Of a stretch of 64,000 nucleotides of DNA, positions 34,696-44,683 are shown piece by piece. Origin of the DNA: Nocardia nova (GTDB lineage: Bacteria; Actinomycetota; Actinomycetes; Mycobacteriales; Mycobacteriaceae); the NCBI RefSeq assembly GCF_002933465.1, contig NZ_PSZE01000011.1:124001-188000 (forward strand). The letters are read 5' to 3'. The position numbers and the translations under genes were made by a program. Within the stretch, counting starts at the first letter, position 1; each line of letters opens with the position of its first letter. The notes beneath the pieces are model-generated. The model saw only the letters and a list, made by a program, of their open reading frames with translations, was not told the DNA's origin and made no database searches.

Positions 34696-35669
34696 CAGCC
34701 GAGGTGAAAGACGAGTTGAGCCGTCTGTCCGTCTCGCAGGTGAGTGCACGCAAGGCGGAACTGTCGGCCCTACTCCGGTTCGCCGGTGGCCTGCACATCG
34801 TCGGCGGTCGGGTGATCGTCGAGGCCGAGGTCGATATGGGCTCGATCGCGCGGCGACTGCGGCGCGAGATCTTCGAGCTCTACGGCTACGGATCGGATGT
34901 GCACGTGCTGGGCGCGGGTGGTTTGCGCAAGACCTCCCGATATGTCGTGCGCGTGTCCAAGGAGGGCGAGGCGCTGGCCCGCCAGACCGGATTGCTCGAT
35001 GTGCGCGGCCGCCCGGTGCGTGGACTGCCGGCGCAGGTCGTCGGCGGCAGCATCGGCGATTCGGAAGCGGCCTGGCGCGGTGCCTTCCTGGCCCACGGTT
35101 CGCTCACCGAGCCCGGGCGTTCCTCGGCGCTCGAGGTGAGCTGCCCCGGCCCCGAGGCGGCACTGGCCCTGGTTGGCGCGGCCCGCCGGATGGGCATCTC
35201 GGCCAAGGCTCGCGAGGTGCGTGGTACCGATCGCGTCGTGGTGCGCGACGGGGAGGCCATCGGCGCCCTGCTGACCCGGATGGGCGCTCAGGACACGCGG
35301 CTGACCTGGGAGGAACGCCGGATGCGGCGGGAGGTCCGCGCGACCGCGAACCGCCTGGCCAACTTCGACGACGCCAACCTGCGCCGCTCGGCCCGGGCCG
35401 CCGTTGCCGCCGCGGCCCGCGTGGAGCGCGCCCTCGAGATCCTCGGCGAGGACGTGCCCGATCATCTGGCCGCCGCGGGCCGGTTGCGCGTGCAGCACCG
35501 CCAGGCGTCGCTGGAAGAACTCGGACAGCTGGCCGACCCGCCGATGACCAAGGACGCCGTCGCCGGGCGTATTCGCCGCCTGTTGTCCATGGCCGACCGC
35601 CGCGCCAAGGAATTGGGCATTCCCGATACCGAATCGGCCGTCACCGCCGAACTGCTCGAAGACGCGTGA
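34686..35669 (+). CDS. whiA: WhiA sporulation/cell-division regulator
   Basis: WhiA joins a LAGLIDADG-like homing-endonuclease fold to a C-terminal helix-turn-helix; in Streptomyces it acts with WhiB to start sporulation septation. This 327-residue protein begins AMTAEVKDELSRLSVSQVSA as in mycobacteria, which supports the GTG at 34686 over ATG 34692. LLRFAGGLHIVGGRV and AFLAHGSLTEPGRS lie in the endonuclease-like part, and MTKDAVAGRIRRLLSMAD is the DNA-binding helix. In non-sporulating mycolata its role is thought to be in cell division. Confidence 0.95.
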   Translation: MAMTAEVKDELSRLSVSQVSARKAELSALLRFAGGLHIVGGRVIVEAEVDMGSIARRLRREIFELYGYGSDVHVLGAGGLRKTSRYVVRVSKEGEALARQTGLLDVRGRPVRGLPAQVVGGSIGDSEAAWRGAFLAHGSLTEPGRSSALEVSCPGPEAALALVGAARRMGISAKAREVRGTDRVVVRDGEAIGALLTRMGAQDTRLTWEERRMRREVRATANRLANFDDANLRRSARAAVAAAARVERALEILGEDVPDHLAAAGRLRVQHRQASLEELGQLADPPMTKDAVAGRIRRLLSMADRRAKELGIPDTESAVTAELLEDA

Positions 35670-35671
35670 GC

Positions 35672-35711
35672 GGACCGGTCCCGAATTGTCGGCATCGGCC
35701 CGGGACCGTCC
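35672..35711 (+). terminator. Possible terminator hairpin after whiA
   Basis: GGACCGGTCCC (35672-35682) pairs with GGGACCGTCC (35702-35711) with one bulged base and a 19-base loop. There is no T-run, so this is only a candidate; it lies three bases after the whiA stop. Confidence 0.35.
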
Positions 35712-35804
35712 TCGCGGTAGCTGTCCATCGGCCGGTTGCGCGACCCGAGGCTGAATCGAGCGGAGTTGTGGCCGCGAATCCCCTTGCGCCGCACGAGCGA
35801 TGGT

Positions 35805-35831
35805 TTGTCCACAGGTTCGTGGTTGTCCACA
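35805..35831 (+). promoter_or_regulatory. Two exact DnaA boxes
   Basis: TTGTCCACA occurs at 35805-35813 and again at 35823-35831, both on the plus strand, 18 bases start to start. This is the actinobacterial DnaA-box consensus. The boxes lie in the 465-base gap between whiA and gap, about 300 bases before gap. No origin genes (dnaA, dnaN) are near, so a titration or regulatory site is more likely than an origin. Confidence 0.65.
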
Positions 35832-36082
35832 ACCTGCGTTCGTGGCGCCTTTTCGGTGAGCACGGTGCGATAGGCTCTTGCTACCGAACCCACCGGCACC
35901 GAAATAGAGGAGCCGGGACAGGTCAAAACCCTGGCAGAGGGGTATCCCCGCCGCGAATGGGCAGGGCCGGTAGCCGCGGCCGCGACGGTTCGGTGCGAGA
36001 GGCGTGAACTCACGCTCACCGGCGCAGCGTCGGGTCGGTGAGGTCGCGGCAGGGGTGTGTCCGTGATGTTATGGCCGGGCAT

Positions 36083-36088
36083 TAGGGT
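36083..36088 (+). promoter_or_regulatory. Candidate -10 box for gap operon
   Basis: TAGGGT within ATTAGGGTGG resembles the actinobacterial -10 element and would give a leader of about 40 bases before the gap GTG at 36135. No convincing -35 is seen. The rest of the 35670-36134 gap holds the DnaA boxes and no gene I can support. Confidence 0.35.
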
Positions 36089-36134
36089 GGTCTGGCATCG
36101 GAATGAATCCGCTTGAAAGCTGAGGAGCGATAAC

Positions 36135-37154
<1,020 letters not shown>

Positions 37155-37158
37155 ACCC

Positions 37159-38379
37159 ATGGCAGTCAAGACTCTTCAGGATCTCCTTGCCGAGGGCGTG
37201 GAGGGGCGGGGCGTACTCGTGCGCTCCGACCTGAACGTTCCCCTCGACAACGGCGTGATCACCGATCCGGGCCGGATCATCGCCTCGGTGCCCACGATCA
37301 AGACGCTGGCCGAGGCCGGCGCCAAGGTCATCGTCACCGCCCACCTGGGCCGCCCCAAGGGCGAACCCGATCCGAAGCTGTCGCTGGCGCCCGTCGCCGC
37401 GAAGCTGGGCGAGGAGCTGGGCCGCAACGTGCAGCTCGCCGGTGATGTGGTGGGCCAGGACGCGCTCGCGCGGTCCGAGGGCCTCACCGACGGTGATGTG
37501 TTGCTGCTCGAGAACATCCGCTTCGATCCGCGCGAAACCAGCAAGGACGACGCCCAGCGCCGGAAGCTGGCCCAGGCGCTGGTGGAATTGGTCGGCGACG
37601 ACGGCGCGTTCGTCTCCGACGGCTTCGGGGTGGTGCACCGCAAGCAGGCCTCGGTCTACGATGTGGCGCAACTGCTGCCGCACTACGCGGGCACCCTGGT
37701 GGCCGCGGAGGTCGACGTGCTGCGCAAGCTCACCACCGACACCGAGCGCCCGTACGCGGTCGTGCTCGGCGGTTCCAAGGTGTCGGACAAGCTCGCCGTG
37801 ATCGAGGCGCTGGCCCCCAAGGTCGACACCCTCGTCATCGGTGGCGGAATGTGCTTCACTTTCCTTGCCGCTCAAGGTCTTTCGGTCGGCTCCTCGTTGC
37901 TGCAGGAGGAGATGGTCGATACCTGCAAGGATCTGCTGGAACGTTTCGCCGACGTTATCCACCTGCCGGTGGACATCGTGGTCGCGGACACGTTCGCCGC
38001 GGACGCGGAGTCGAAGACGGTGGCCGCCAACGAAATTCCCGCGGGCTGGATGGGCCTGGACATCGGGCCCGAGTCGGCCAAGCGCTTCGCTGCGCTTCTG
38101 ACCGAGGCCCGGACGGTGTTCTGGAACGGTCCGATGGGTGTGTTCGAATTCGAGGCCTTTGCCGCGGGGACGCGCGCGGTGGCCGAGGCGCTGGTGAGCG
38201 CGACCGGTAAGGGCGCGTTCACCGTGGTCGGCGGAGGCGATTCGGCCGCCGCCGTGCGCACGCTCGGCCTGCCGGAGGACGGGTTCTCCCACATCTCCAC
38301 CGGCGGCGGCGCCTCGCTGGAATACCTGGAGGGCAAACAGCTTCCGGGTATCAGCGTGCTCGAGGACGGGGAGGGCTGA
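37159..38379 (+). CDS. pgk: Phosphoglycerate kinase
   Basis: Transfers phosphate from 1,3-bisphosphoglycerate to ADP. The 406-residue protein shows VLVRSDLNVPLDNGVITDPG (N-terminal substrate site), HLGRPKGEPDPKLSLAP, GGSKVSDKLAVIEAL, and FWNGPMGVFEFEAFAAGT with GGGDSAAAVRTLG and ISTGGGASLEYLEG for nucleotide binding. It starts four bases after gap and ends two bases before tpiA, so the three are one operon. Confidence 0.98.
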   Translation: MAVKTLQDLLAEGVEGRGVLVRSDLNVPLDNGVITDPGRIIASVPTIKTLAEAGAKVIVTAHLGRPKGEPDPKLSLAPVAAKLGEELGRNVQLAGDVVGQDALARSEGLTDGDVLLLENIRFDPRETSKDDAQRRKLAQALVELVGDDGAFVSDGFGVVHRKQASVYDVAQLLPHYAGTLVAAEVDVLRKLTTDTERPYAVVLGGSKVSDKLAVIEALAPKVDTLVIGGGMCFTFLAAQGLSVGSSLLQEEMVDTCKDLLERFADVIHLPVDIVVADTFAADAESKTVAANEIPAGWMGLDIGPESAKRFAALLTEARTVFWNGPMGVFEFEAFAAGTRAVAEALVSATGKGAFTVVGGGDSAAAVRTLGLPEDGFSHISTGGGASLEYLEGKQLPGISVLEDGEG

Positions 38380-38381
38380 CA

Positions 38382-39167
38382 ATGGCACGCAAACCGTTGA
38401 TCGCCGGCAACTGGAAGATGAACCTCAATCACCTCGAGGCCATCGCCCTGGTGCAGAAGATCGCGTTCGCCCTGCCGGACAAGTACTTCGACAAGGTCGA
38501 CGTCACGGTCATCCCGCCGTTCACCGACATCCGCAGCATCCAGACCCTCATCGAGGGCGACCGGCTGCGGCTCACCTTCGGTGCCCAGGATGTGTCGGTG
38601 CACGAATCCGGTGCCTACACCGGTGAGATCAGTGCGGCGATGCTGGCGAAGCTGTCGTGCAGCTACGTGGTGGTCGGCCACTCGGAGCGGCGGCAGTACC
38701 ACAACGAGGACGACGCCACGGTGCTGGCGAAGGCCAAGAAGGTGCTGCAGTACGACATGACGCCGATCGTCTGCATCGGCGAGGGACTGGGCGTGCGCGA
38801 GGCGCAGACCCACGTCCAGTACAACCTCGAGCAGTTGCGGGGTTCGCTCAAGGGGCTGACGCCGGAGCAGATCGCGAAGGTCGTCATCGCCTACGAGCCG
38901 GTCTGGGCGATCGGCACCGGCCGCGTCGCCACCCCGGCCGACGCGCAGGAGGTGTGCGGTGCGTTGCGCGCCGAACTGGCGGAGCTGGCCGGCCAGGAGG
39001 TCGCTGCGGGCGTGCGCATCCTCTACGGCGGGTCGGTGAACGCCAAGAACGTCGGTGAGCTCATCGCGGCCGCCGATATCGACGGCGCGCTCGTCGGCGG
39101 CGCCTCGCTCAAGGGCGACGAATTCGCGACCCTGTCGGCGATCGCCGCGGGCGGTCCGCTGCCCTGA
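38382..39167 (+). CDS. tpiA: Triosephosphate isomerase
   Basis: Interconverts dihydroxyacetone phosphate and glyceraldehyde-3-phosphate. The 261-residue TIM barrel has LIAGNWKMNLNH (Asn and Lys), VVGHSERRQYHNE (catalytic His) and IAYEPVWAIGTGRVATP (catalytic Glu, about residue 170), plus LYGGSVNAKN for phosphate. It closes the glycolytic operon, which ends at the hairpin 39207-39242. secG, usually close behind, is 9.4 kb away. Confidence 0.98.
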   Translation: MARKPLIAGNWKMNLNHLEAIALVQKIAFALPDKYFDKVDVTVIPPFTDIRSIQTLIEGDRLRLTFGAQDVSVHESGAYTGEISAAMLAKLSCSYVVVGHSERRQYHNEDDATVLAKAKKVLQYDMTPIVCIGEGLGVREAQTHVQYNLEQLRGSLKGLTPEQIAKVVIAYEPVWAIGTGRVATPADAQEVCGALRAELAELAGQEVAAGVRILYGGSVNAKNVGELIAAADIDGALVGGASLKGDEFATLSAIAAGGPLP

Positions 39168-39206
39168 TTGCGACGGGCGAGTAATCGCCTGCGGCACAGA
39201 ACGATT

Positions 39207-39242
39207 CGGCCCCGGCTTCCGCGTACTGCGGAAGCGGGGCCG
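39207..39242. terminator. Bidirectional terminator between tpiA and a methyltransferase gene
   Basis: CGGCCCCGGCTTCCGC pairs with GCGGAAGCGGGGCCG around a five-base loop, with a single bulged G. It lies 39 bases after tpiA and 20 bases after the convergent methyltransferase stop, so it can end both transcripts. No clear T-run. Confidence 0.7.
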
Positions 39243-39261
39243 ATGTCGTGGTGTAACCGGA

Positions 39262-40104
39262 TCAGGGTTTGCGCGCCACCGCACCGAGCATCGACACCGC
39301 CTCCGGCCGGGGATGGGCACGCCGGGATTCGGTGGGCCAGTGGATGATCGATCCGATCCCGGGTTCGACGAGGTCGAGCCCGGCGAAGAATCGGCTGAAC
39401 TCGGCGGTCGAGCGCAGCCGGAACGGGATACCGCTGCGCTTGTTGGCCTGTTCGCTGTCGGCGAGGTCCTCCTCGGACAGGTGATCGCTGGTGGCATGCG
39501 ACATCACCAGATAGCTGCCGGGCGGCAGCGCGTCGACCCACTGCCGCACCATGTCGTACGGACGGTCCTCGTCGGTGAAGAAATGCACCACCGCGAGCAT
39601 CATCAGAGCCACGGGTTGCGACAGATCCAAGGTGGCGAGCAGGTCCGGATGAGTGAGGATGCGGTCGCGGTCGCGCGCGTCGGCTTCCAAATACGCGATC
39701 GCCCCCTCGGGGGCGCTGTCGAGCAGGCTGCGGGCGTGCAGGGCGACGATCGGATCGTTGTCGACGTAGACGATGCGGGATTCGGGCGCGGCGGCCTGTG
39801 CGATCTCGTGCACGTTTCCGGCGGTCGGCAGGCCGGCGCCGAGGTCCAGGAATTGCCGGATGCCGACCTGGGCCGACAGATAGCTGACCACTCGATGCAG
39901 GAATGCCCGATTCTCCAACGCGGAGATCTGCACGCTGGGAAAAGCCTCGGCGACCGCTTCCGCGGAGGCGCGGTCGGCCTCGAAGTTGTCCTTGCCGCCG
40001 AGCCAGTAGTCGTAACGCCGGGCCGGATGCGGGGTGGTGACATCGATGCCGGGCGGCGCCACAGGATCCCCATGCGGGCCGTGTGATCCGGTCACTGGTT
40101 CCAT
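39262..40104 (-). CDS. SAM-dependent methyltransferase, DUF574/Methyltransf_19 family
   Basis: A 280-residue member of a methyltransferase-like family much expanded in Nocardia, Streptomyces and mycobacteria. Marks are PHPARRYDYWLGGKDNFEAD near the start, FLDLGAGLPTAGNVHEIAQ (SAM loop), VYVDNDPIVALHARSLL and DGSYLV-like LPPGSYLVMSHATSD. Substrates are unknown. ATG 40104 has GGAAGAGG upstream. It converges with tpiA at a strong hairpin and is divergent from the P450 gene by 110 bases, the two perhaps sharing control. It is the first gene of the accessory block before secG. Confidence 0.85.
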   Translation of the reverse strand: MEPVTGSHGPHGDPVAPPGIDVTTPHPARRYDYWLGGKDNFEADRASAEAVAEAFPSVQISALENRAFLHRVVSYLSAQVGIRQFLDLGAGLPTAGNVHEIAQAAAPESRIVYVDNDPIVALHARSLLDSAPEGAIAYLEADARDRDRILTHPDLLATLDLSQPVALMMLAVVHFFTDEDRPYDMVRQWVDALPPGSYLVMSHATSDHLSEEDLADSEQANKRSGIPFRLRSTAEFSRFFAGLDLVEPGIGSIIHWPTESRRAHPRPEAVSMLGAVARKP

Positions 40105-40214
40105 GACACCTCTTCCTTCTGGCGACGGCGACGAACCATTATCGACTACTGTCATCCTGTCAGCTCGGATGGTGAACCGGCGCGGCCCCTGCCGTGCGGT
40201 CGGGGAGGTCGAAG

Positions 40215-41390
40215 ATGTCAGTGCAATTCAGTCCGTACGATTTCGGCATTCACGACGATCCGTATCCGGTCTACGCGCAGTTGCGGGAGCGGGCGCCGGT
40301 GTTCCGCAACCCCGGCGACGACTTCTGGGCCCTCTCGCGCTACGCCGATGTGCTTGCCGCACTGCGTGATTCGGATCGATTCTCGAGCGCCAACGGGCTG
40401 CGGATGGAACCGGCCTTCTGGGGCCCGCAGGCCGAGCAGTTCTTCTCCTTCGTGGCGATGGACCCGCCGAAACACACTCGTATGCGTGGCCTGGTCACGC
40501 GCGCGTTCACTGCGCGCCGGGTGCAGGCGCTGGCGCCGCGGCTGCGCGAGATCGCCACCGGCCTGCTGGAGCCGCTGCTCGAACGCGGCAGTTTCGACCT
40601 GATGACCGACTTCGCGGGTCCGTATCCGACCGAGGTCATCTCCGAACTGGTCGGCGTGCCGCGCGCTGATCGAGATCTGGTGCGCAAACTCGGCATGGAG
40701 ATCATGTACACCGAGGAGGAGTCGACCGATCTGCGGCCGGAGGCCATGCAGGCGATCGGCGCCCTGGTCGGCTACTACACCGAACTGACCATCGAACGCA
40801 GCAAGCACCGCACCGACGATCTGCTGTCCGGTCTGCTCGATGCCGCCGACGGGGACGACCGGCTCACCCCGGAGGAAATCGTGGGCGTGTTGATCCTGCT
40901 GGTCGGTGCAGGGATCGAGACGACCATGCTCACGCTGGGCAATATCTGGTACGCCGGGTGGGCGCATCCGGACCAGCGGGCCGCGGCGCTCGGGCGCGTC
41001 GACGACTGGATCGCCGAGGGCATGCGCTACGACCCGGCGACCCAGTCGCAGTTGCGCACCACCACCGAGGCCGTCGAACTGCACGGCGTCACGATTCCGG
41101 CGGGTGCGCGGATGCTGCTGCTGACCGGTTCGGCGAACCGCGATCCCGAGGTCTTCGACCGGCCCGACGTCTTCGATCTCGACCGCGACACCTCTGATGC
41201 GCTGGTCTTCGGCAGCGGGCGCCACCACTGCCTCGGGTCGAATCTCGGCCTGCTGGAGTTGCGGACCGCGCTCGGGGAGATCACCGCCCGCATCGCCGAC
41301 TACGACATCGACCCGTCCGGGCTGCGTCGCATCCACTCCTCCAACAATCGCGGTTTCGCCGCGCTGCCGACAACGGTCATTCCGCGCTGA
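40215..41390 (+). CDS. Cytochrome P450
   Basis: A 391-residue soluble bacterial P450. The oxygen-binding I helix is LLVGAGIETTM, the heme-binding loop FGSGRHHCLGSN carries the Cys ligand, and DPPKHTRMRGLVTRAF is the conserved C-helix heme propionate contact. The ExxR pair falls in the expected K helix. It requires ferredoxin and reductase partners, which are not encoded next to it. GGGGAGGTC precedes ATG 40215. Substrate unknown; the neighbouring oxidoreductases suggest hydrophobic compounds. Confidence 0.92.
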   Translation: MSVQFSPYDFGIHDDPYPVYAQLRERAPVFRNPGDDFWALSRYADVLAALRDSDRFSSANGLRMEPAFWGPQAEQFFSFVAMDPPKHTRMRGLVTRAFTARRVQALAPRLREIATGLLEPLLERGSFDLMTDFAGPYPTEVISELVGVPRADRDLVRKLGMEIMYTEEESTDLRPEAMQAIGALVGYYTELTIERSKHRTDDLLSGLLDAADGDDRLTPEEIVGVLILLVGAGIETTMLTLGNIWYAGWAHPDQRAAALGRVDDWIAEGMRYDPATQSQLRTTTEAVELHGVTIPAGARMLLLTGSANRDPEVFDRPDVFDLDRDTSDALVFGSGRHHCLGSNLGLLELRTALGEITARIADYDIDPSGLRRIHSSNNRGFAALPTTVIPR

Positions 41391-41403
41391 TCGTCCGCGG
41401 GCG

Positions 41404-43809
41404 TCAAACCCGGTGGCGCGAGCCGGATTTCAGTAACCGATGCGCCGCGGCCTCGATCGCCGCCTCGCTCAGCAGCACCAGTTCGGCGGCGGGCCCGAGT
41501 GGGACGAAGCTGTCGGCGCTGGTGACGCGGGCGAGGTGGCCGTCGAAACCGCCGTCGAGCAGCGCGGTGCACACCGATTCCGAGACCCCGCCGCTGCGGC
41601 GGGTCTCATCGGCGACGAGAACGGCGCCGGTGGCGCGGGCGTGGTGCAGCAGATCGCCGACGGGAAGCGGTGTGAGCCAGCGCAGGTCGAGTACGCGCGC
41701 ATGAATGCCGTTGTCCGCCAGGCGCTGTGCGACGCGCAGGCTCATCGGCACGCCGTTGGCGAAGGTGACGATCGTGAGATCCGTGCCGTCACCGTGGATT
41801 CGGGCCCGCCCGAGCGATGCCGGATCGTCGGCGGGGATGGCGAGCCAGCCCCCGTCGCCGGGGCGGTGCAGGTCGCGGGTGTGGTACAGGGCGATCGGTT
41901 CGAGGTAGAGACACACCCGGCCCTCGCTGCGAGCGGCCTCGACGCACCGGCGCAGCATCGCGGCGGCGTCGTCGGCCCGGGACGGCGCCGCGACTACCAC
42001 GCCGGGGATATCACGCAGCGCCGCAACGGAATTGTCGTTGTGGAAATGCCCGCCGAAGCCGCGCTGATAGGCGAACGAGGCGATCCGTGCCACCATGGGG
42101 TTGTGGTACTGCCCCGCGGAGAAGTACGACAGGGTCGCCGCCTCCCCTCGGATCTGGTCCAGCGCATTGTGCACGTAGGCCAGATACTGGATCTCCGGAA
42201 TCGGTACGAATCCGGCGAGTCCGGCGCCCAGCGCGGTGCCGAGCACGCTCTGCTCGTCCAGCAGGCTGTCGAACACCCGCCGCGCCCCGAACTCCCGCTG
42301 CAGCCCCTTGGTCACGCCGTAGACGCCACCCTTGCGCCCGACGTCCTCGCCGAAGACCAGCACATCGGGGTCATGGCCGAGCAACGATGCCAGCGTGTGG
42401 TTGATCGCCTGCGCCAGCGTCATCGGCCCGGTGCGATCGGCGGTGTGCTGTGAGGCCCCGGCATTCGACCGCTCCGCCGGACTCGTCTCGCCGTCCGTCG
42501 AGGTGTCGGTGGAATCCGCGGGCACCGCGGCCGGGGAGGCACCAGGATCGGTGCGGTCTCCTGGTTCGGCGGCCGCCGCGGACCCGGTTCCCGACCCCGG
42601 ATGCTCCACAGTGTCTGTCCGCAGCGGACTCTCGGGCGGCATGCGGTCTCCGGCGCGAGGGCCGGGCGTCGGGGCCGGCGAAGGCTGTCCGGCCCGTCCG
42701 AACTCCAAGGGCGCCCGGATCGCTTCGGCCGAGTCGAGGTGCGGTTCCCCGGCCACCTGTGCCGCCATCGCCGCCACGCGGGCGCCGATCGCGTCGTAGC
42801 GGGCGATAACCTCCGCGGCGGTCGCGGCGCCGATCTCGACGAGCAGCCGGGCCGTCGCGGCCACCGGATCGCGGCGGCGGTCGGCCTCGATGTCCTCGGG
42901 CCGCCGGTATGCCGACTCCACGTCGGACCCGGCGTGCCCGAGCAGCCGCACCGTGCGCAGTCGCAACAGTGCGGGACGCCGCCGGACACGCACGGATTCC
43001 GCGGCCGCGGACGCCACCGACAGAGCCTGCCGGAGGTCGGATCCGTCGGCGTCGAAATACCGCAGCCCCGGCCGCGATCCGAAGGCCGCTTCGATCCAGC
43101 CCGGGGGAGTGGGCACGCTGATGCCGAGCCCGTTGTCCTCGCAGACGAACAGCAGCGGCATCGGAATACCTTGGTGTGCGGTATGGATCGCGGCGTTGAT
43201 CGCACCGGTCGCGGTGGAGTGATTGGCCGAGGCATCGCCGAATGTGCACAGCACCACCGCATCTCGTGGCCACGGCGTGTCCCGGCCCAGCCGGCGGGCC
43301 CGATCGAGCGCGAAGGCGAGCCCCATCGCGCGAGGGAGATGGGAGGCGATGGTCGAGGTCTGCGGTATCACCGACGCGGGCGCACTGCCGAACACCTTGT
43401 GTCGCCCGCCGGAGATCGGATCAGCGGCCGCCGCGACGACACCCAGCAGCACGTCACGGATCGGGTCCAGCCCCGGGATCTGCCGGCAGCGGTGCACGAA
43501 GAACGCACCGGACCGGTAGTGCAGCAGCGCCGGATCGGTGCTGCGCAACGCCTGCGCCAGCACCACATTGCCCTCGTGCCCGCTGGAACCGATGCTGTAG
43601 TACCCGCGCTTGCCCGCACCGAGCCGCCGCGCCGCGAAATCCAGATGCCGGCTCGTGGCCTGAGCGTCGAACAAGTCCAGACACGTCCCGACGGTGATCG
43701 GACTCCCGCTGCCGATCGGATCGGTGGCGGCGCGCCGCGGTCCCGGCCGCATCTCTCGCAGGGATACACGCAACCAGTCGTCGAGAAGCTCTTCCGGGCC
43801 CGCAGTCAC
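41404..43809 (-). CDS. Fused 2-oxoacid dehydrogenase E1 (alpha-beta), thiamine diphosphate-dependent
   Basis: An 801-residue fusion of the E1 alpha and E1 beta subunits of branched-chain-type 2-oxoacid dehydrogenases. The alpha half (about 1-375) has YYSIGSSGHEGNVVLAQAL and the TPP loop FGDASANHSTATGAINAA with EDNGLGISV. The beta half (about 463-801) starts MTLAQAINHTLASLLG, with FGEDVGRKGGVYGVTKGL and ADETRRSGGVSESV. Between lie about 85 Pro/Ala/Ser/Asp/Thr-rich residues. E2 and E3 genes are not adjacent. The start is uncertain: GTG 43809 is very close to its GGAGG, and a longer N-terminus to 43872 is possible. Confidence 0.83.
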   Translation of the reverse strand: MTAGPEELLDDWLRVSLREMRPGPRRAATDPIGSGSPITVGTCLDLFDAQATSRHLDFAARRLGAGKRGYYSIGSSGHEGNVVLAQALRSTDPALLHYRSGAFFVHRCRQIPGLDPIRDVLLGVVAAAADPISGGRHKVFGSAPASVIPQTSTIASHLPRAMGLAFALDRARRLGRDTPWPRDAVVLCTFGDASANHSTATGAINAAIHTAHQGIPMPLLFVCEDNGLGISVPTPPGWIEAAFGSRPGLRYFDADGSDLRQALSVASAAAESVRVRRRPALLRLRTVRLLGHAGSDVESAYRRPEDIEADRRRDPVAATARLLVEIGAATAAEVIARYDAIGARVAAMAAQVAGEPHLDSAEAIRAPLEFGRAGQPSPAPTPGPRAGDRMPPESPLRTDTVEHPGSGTGSAAAAEPGDRTDPGASPAAVPADSTDTSTDGETSPAERSNAGASQHTADRTGPMTLAQAINHTLASLLGHDPDVLVFGEDVGRKGGVYGVTKGLQREFGARRVFDSLLDEQSVLGTALGAGLAGFVPIPEIQYLAYVHNALDQIRGEAATLSYFSAGQYHNPMVARIASFAYQRGFGGHFHNDNSVAALRDIPGVVVAAPSRADDAAAMLRRCVEAARSEGRVCLYLEPIALYHTRDLHRPGDGGWLAIPADDPASLGRARIHGDGTDLTIVTFANGVPMSLRVAQRLADNGIHARVLDLRWLTPLPVGDLLHHARATGAVLVADETRRSGGVSESVCTALLDGGFDGHLARVTSADSFVPLGPAAELVLLSEAAIEAAAHRLLKSGSRHRV

Positions 43810-43829
43810 CCCTCCATCATGTCGCGCGC

Positions 43830-43864
43830 GACCGCCCGCACACCGGATTGGTGCGCGGGCGGTC
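43830..43864. terminator. Strong hairpin between FMN reductase and E1 genes
   Basis: GACCGCCCGC and GCGGGCGGTC form 10-base arms, extended by CACC/GGTG after one mismatch, around GGATT. It lies 21 bases upstream of the E1 start and 88 bases past the FMN reductase stop, both on the minus strand, so it may separate their transcripts. Confidence 0.5.
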
Positions 43865-43951
43865 GAAGCCAACCTGCCGACCTGCTCGCCGGCCTGCCCG
43901 AGCGGGTCGATCAGAGCGGGGACTGACTTGGCAGGGCAGAAGCGCGGAGTC

Positions 43952-44632
43952 CTACCGCTGTTCGGCCGGGCGGTGGGGATGTTCGGTATGGCCCGTGTGG
44001 CCCGCGAGCAGCTTGGCGAACGGCGTCACCTCACCGACATGGTTGCCCGACTGCCGGGTCCGAGCCGGTTCGGGGAGGAACCCGTCCACGCCGGTCGGTA
44101 CCGCGACCACCAGGGTGGCGAGTTCGGCCGCGGCGCGGTGGATCCGCTCGCCCAGTCCGGCCGAGCCGAAATCCTCGGTCGCGGCGAACACGCCGGTCGG
44201 AACGACGACGGCGCGCAGGTAGGTGAACAACGGCCGCATCGCATGCTCGAGCACCAGCGCGTGCCGGGCGGTTCCGGCCGTGGCGGCGATGAGCACCGGC
44301 ATGGCGTTGAGCGCCTCGGTGTCGAGCACGTCGACGAACATCTTGAACAACCCGGAGTAGCTCGCGGCGAACACCGGGGTGACGGCGATGAGACCGTCCG
44401 CCGCGGACACCTTCTCGCGCGCCGCCGCCACCGCGGGCGTCGGCAGGCCGCCGGAGACCGTTGTGGCGGCGAGTTCGCTTGCCAGATCCCGCAATTCGAT
44501 GACCTCGATGGTCACGGCCTCACCGCGGGCGCCGACGGCCGAGGCCACCGCATCGGCGAGTTGATCGGCGAGCAGGCGGGTGCTCGACGGTTGCGACAAC
44601 CCGGCGGTGAGTACGACAACGGTGTGCGACAT
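43952..44632 (-). CDS. CE1759-type NAD(P)H-dependent FMN reductase
   Basis: A 226-residue flavodoxin-fold FMN reductase: VVVLTAGLSQPSSTRLLADQ binds the FMN phosphate and PVFAASYSGLFKMFVDVLD the isoalloxazine ring. It is the second gene of a pair with the LLM monooxygenase 51 bases upstream on the same strand. Such pairs (CE1758/CE1759 families) are widespread in actinobacteria; the reductase is expected to supply FMNH2 to the monooxygenase. The C-terminus (HTGHTEHPHRPAEQR) is His-rich. Confidence 0.85.
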   Translation of the reverse strand: MSHTVVVLTAGLSQPSSTRLLADQLADAVASAVGARGEAVTIEVIELRDLASELAATTVSGGLPTPAVAAAREKVSAADGLIAVTPVFAASYSGLFKMFVDVLDTEALNAMPVLIAATAGTARHALVLEHAMRPLFTYLRAVVVPTGVFAATEDFGSAGLGERIHRAAAELATLVVAVPTGVDGFLPEPARTRQSGNHVGEVTPFAKLLAGHTGHTEHPHRPAEQR

Positions 44633-44683
44633 GGGTTTTCGTCCCTCGTTCGATGCGGTCGGATGACTGCGCGGTTGGATGAA

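Noticed and set aside
35914..36060. Structured leader or riboswitch before gap
   Set aside because: Several GC-rich stems can be drawn but none matches a known class, and no pairing stands out from background.
43810..43872. Longer N-terminus for the fused E1 (ATG at 43872)
   Set aside because: The added residues are Arg/Ala/Gly-rich and cover the hairpin; kept only as an alternative start.
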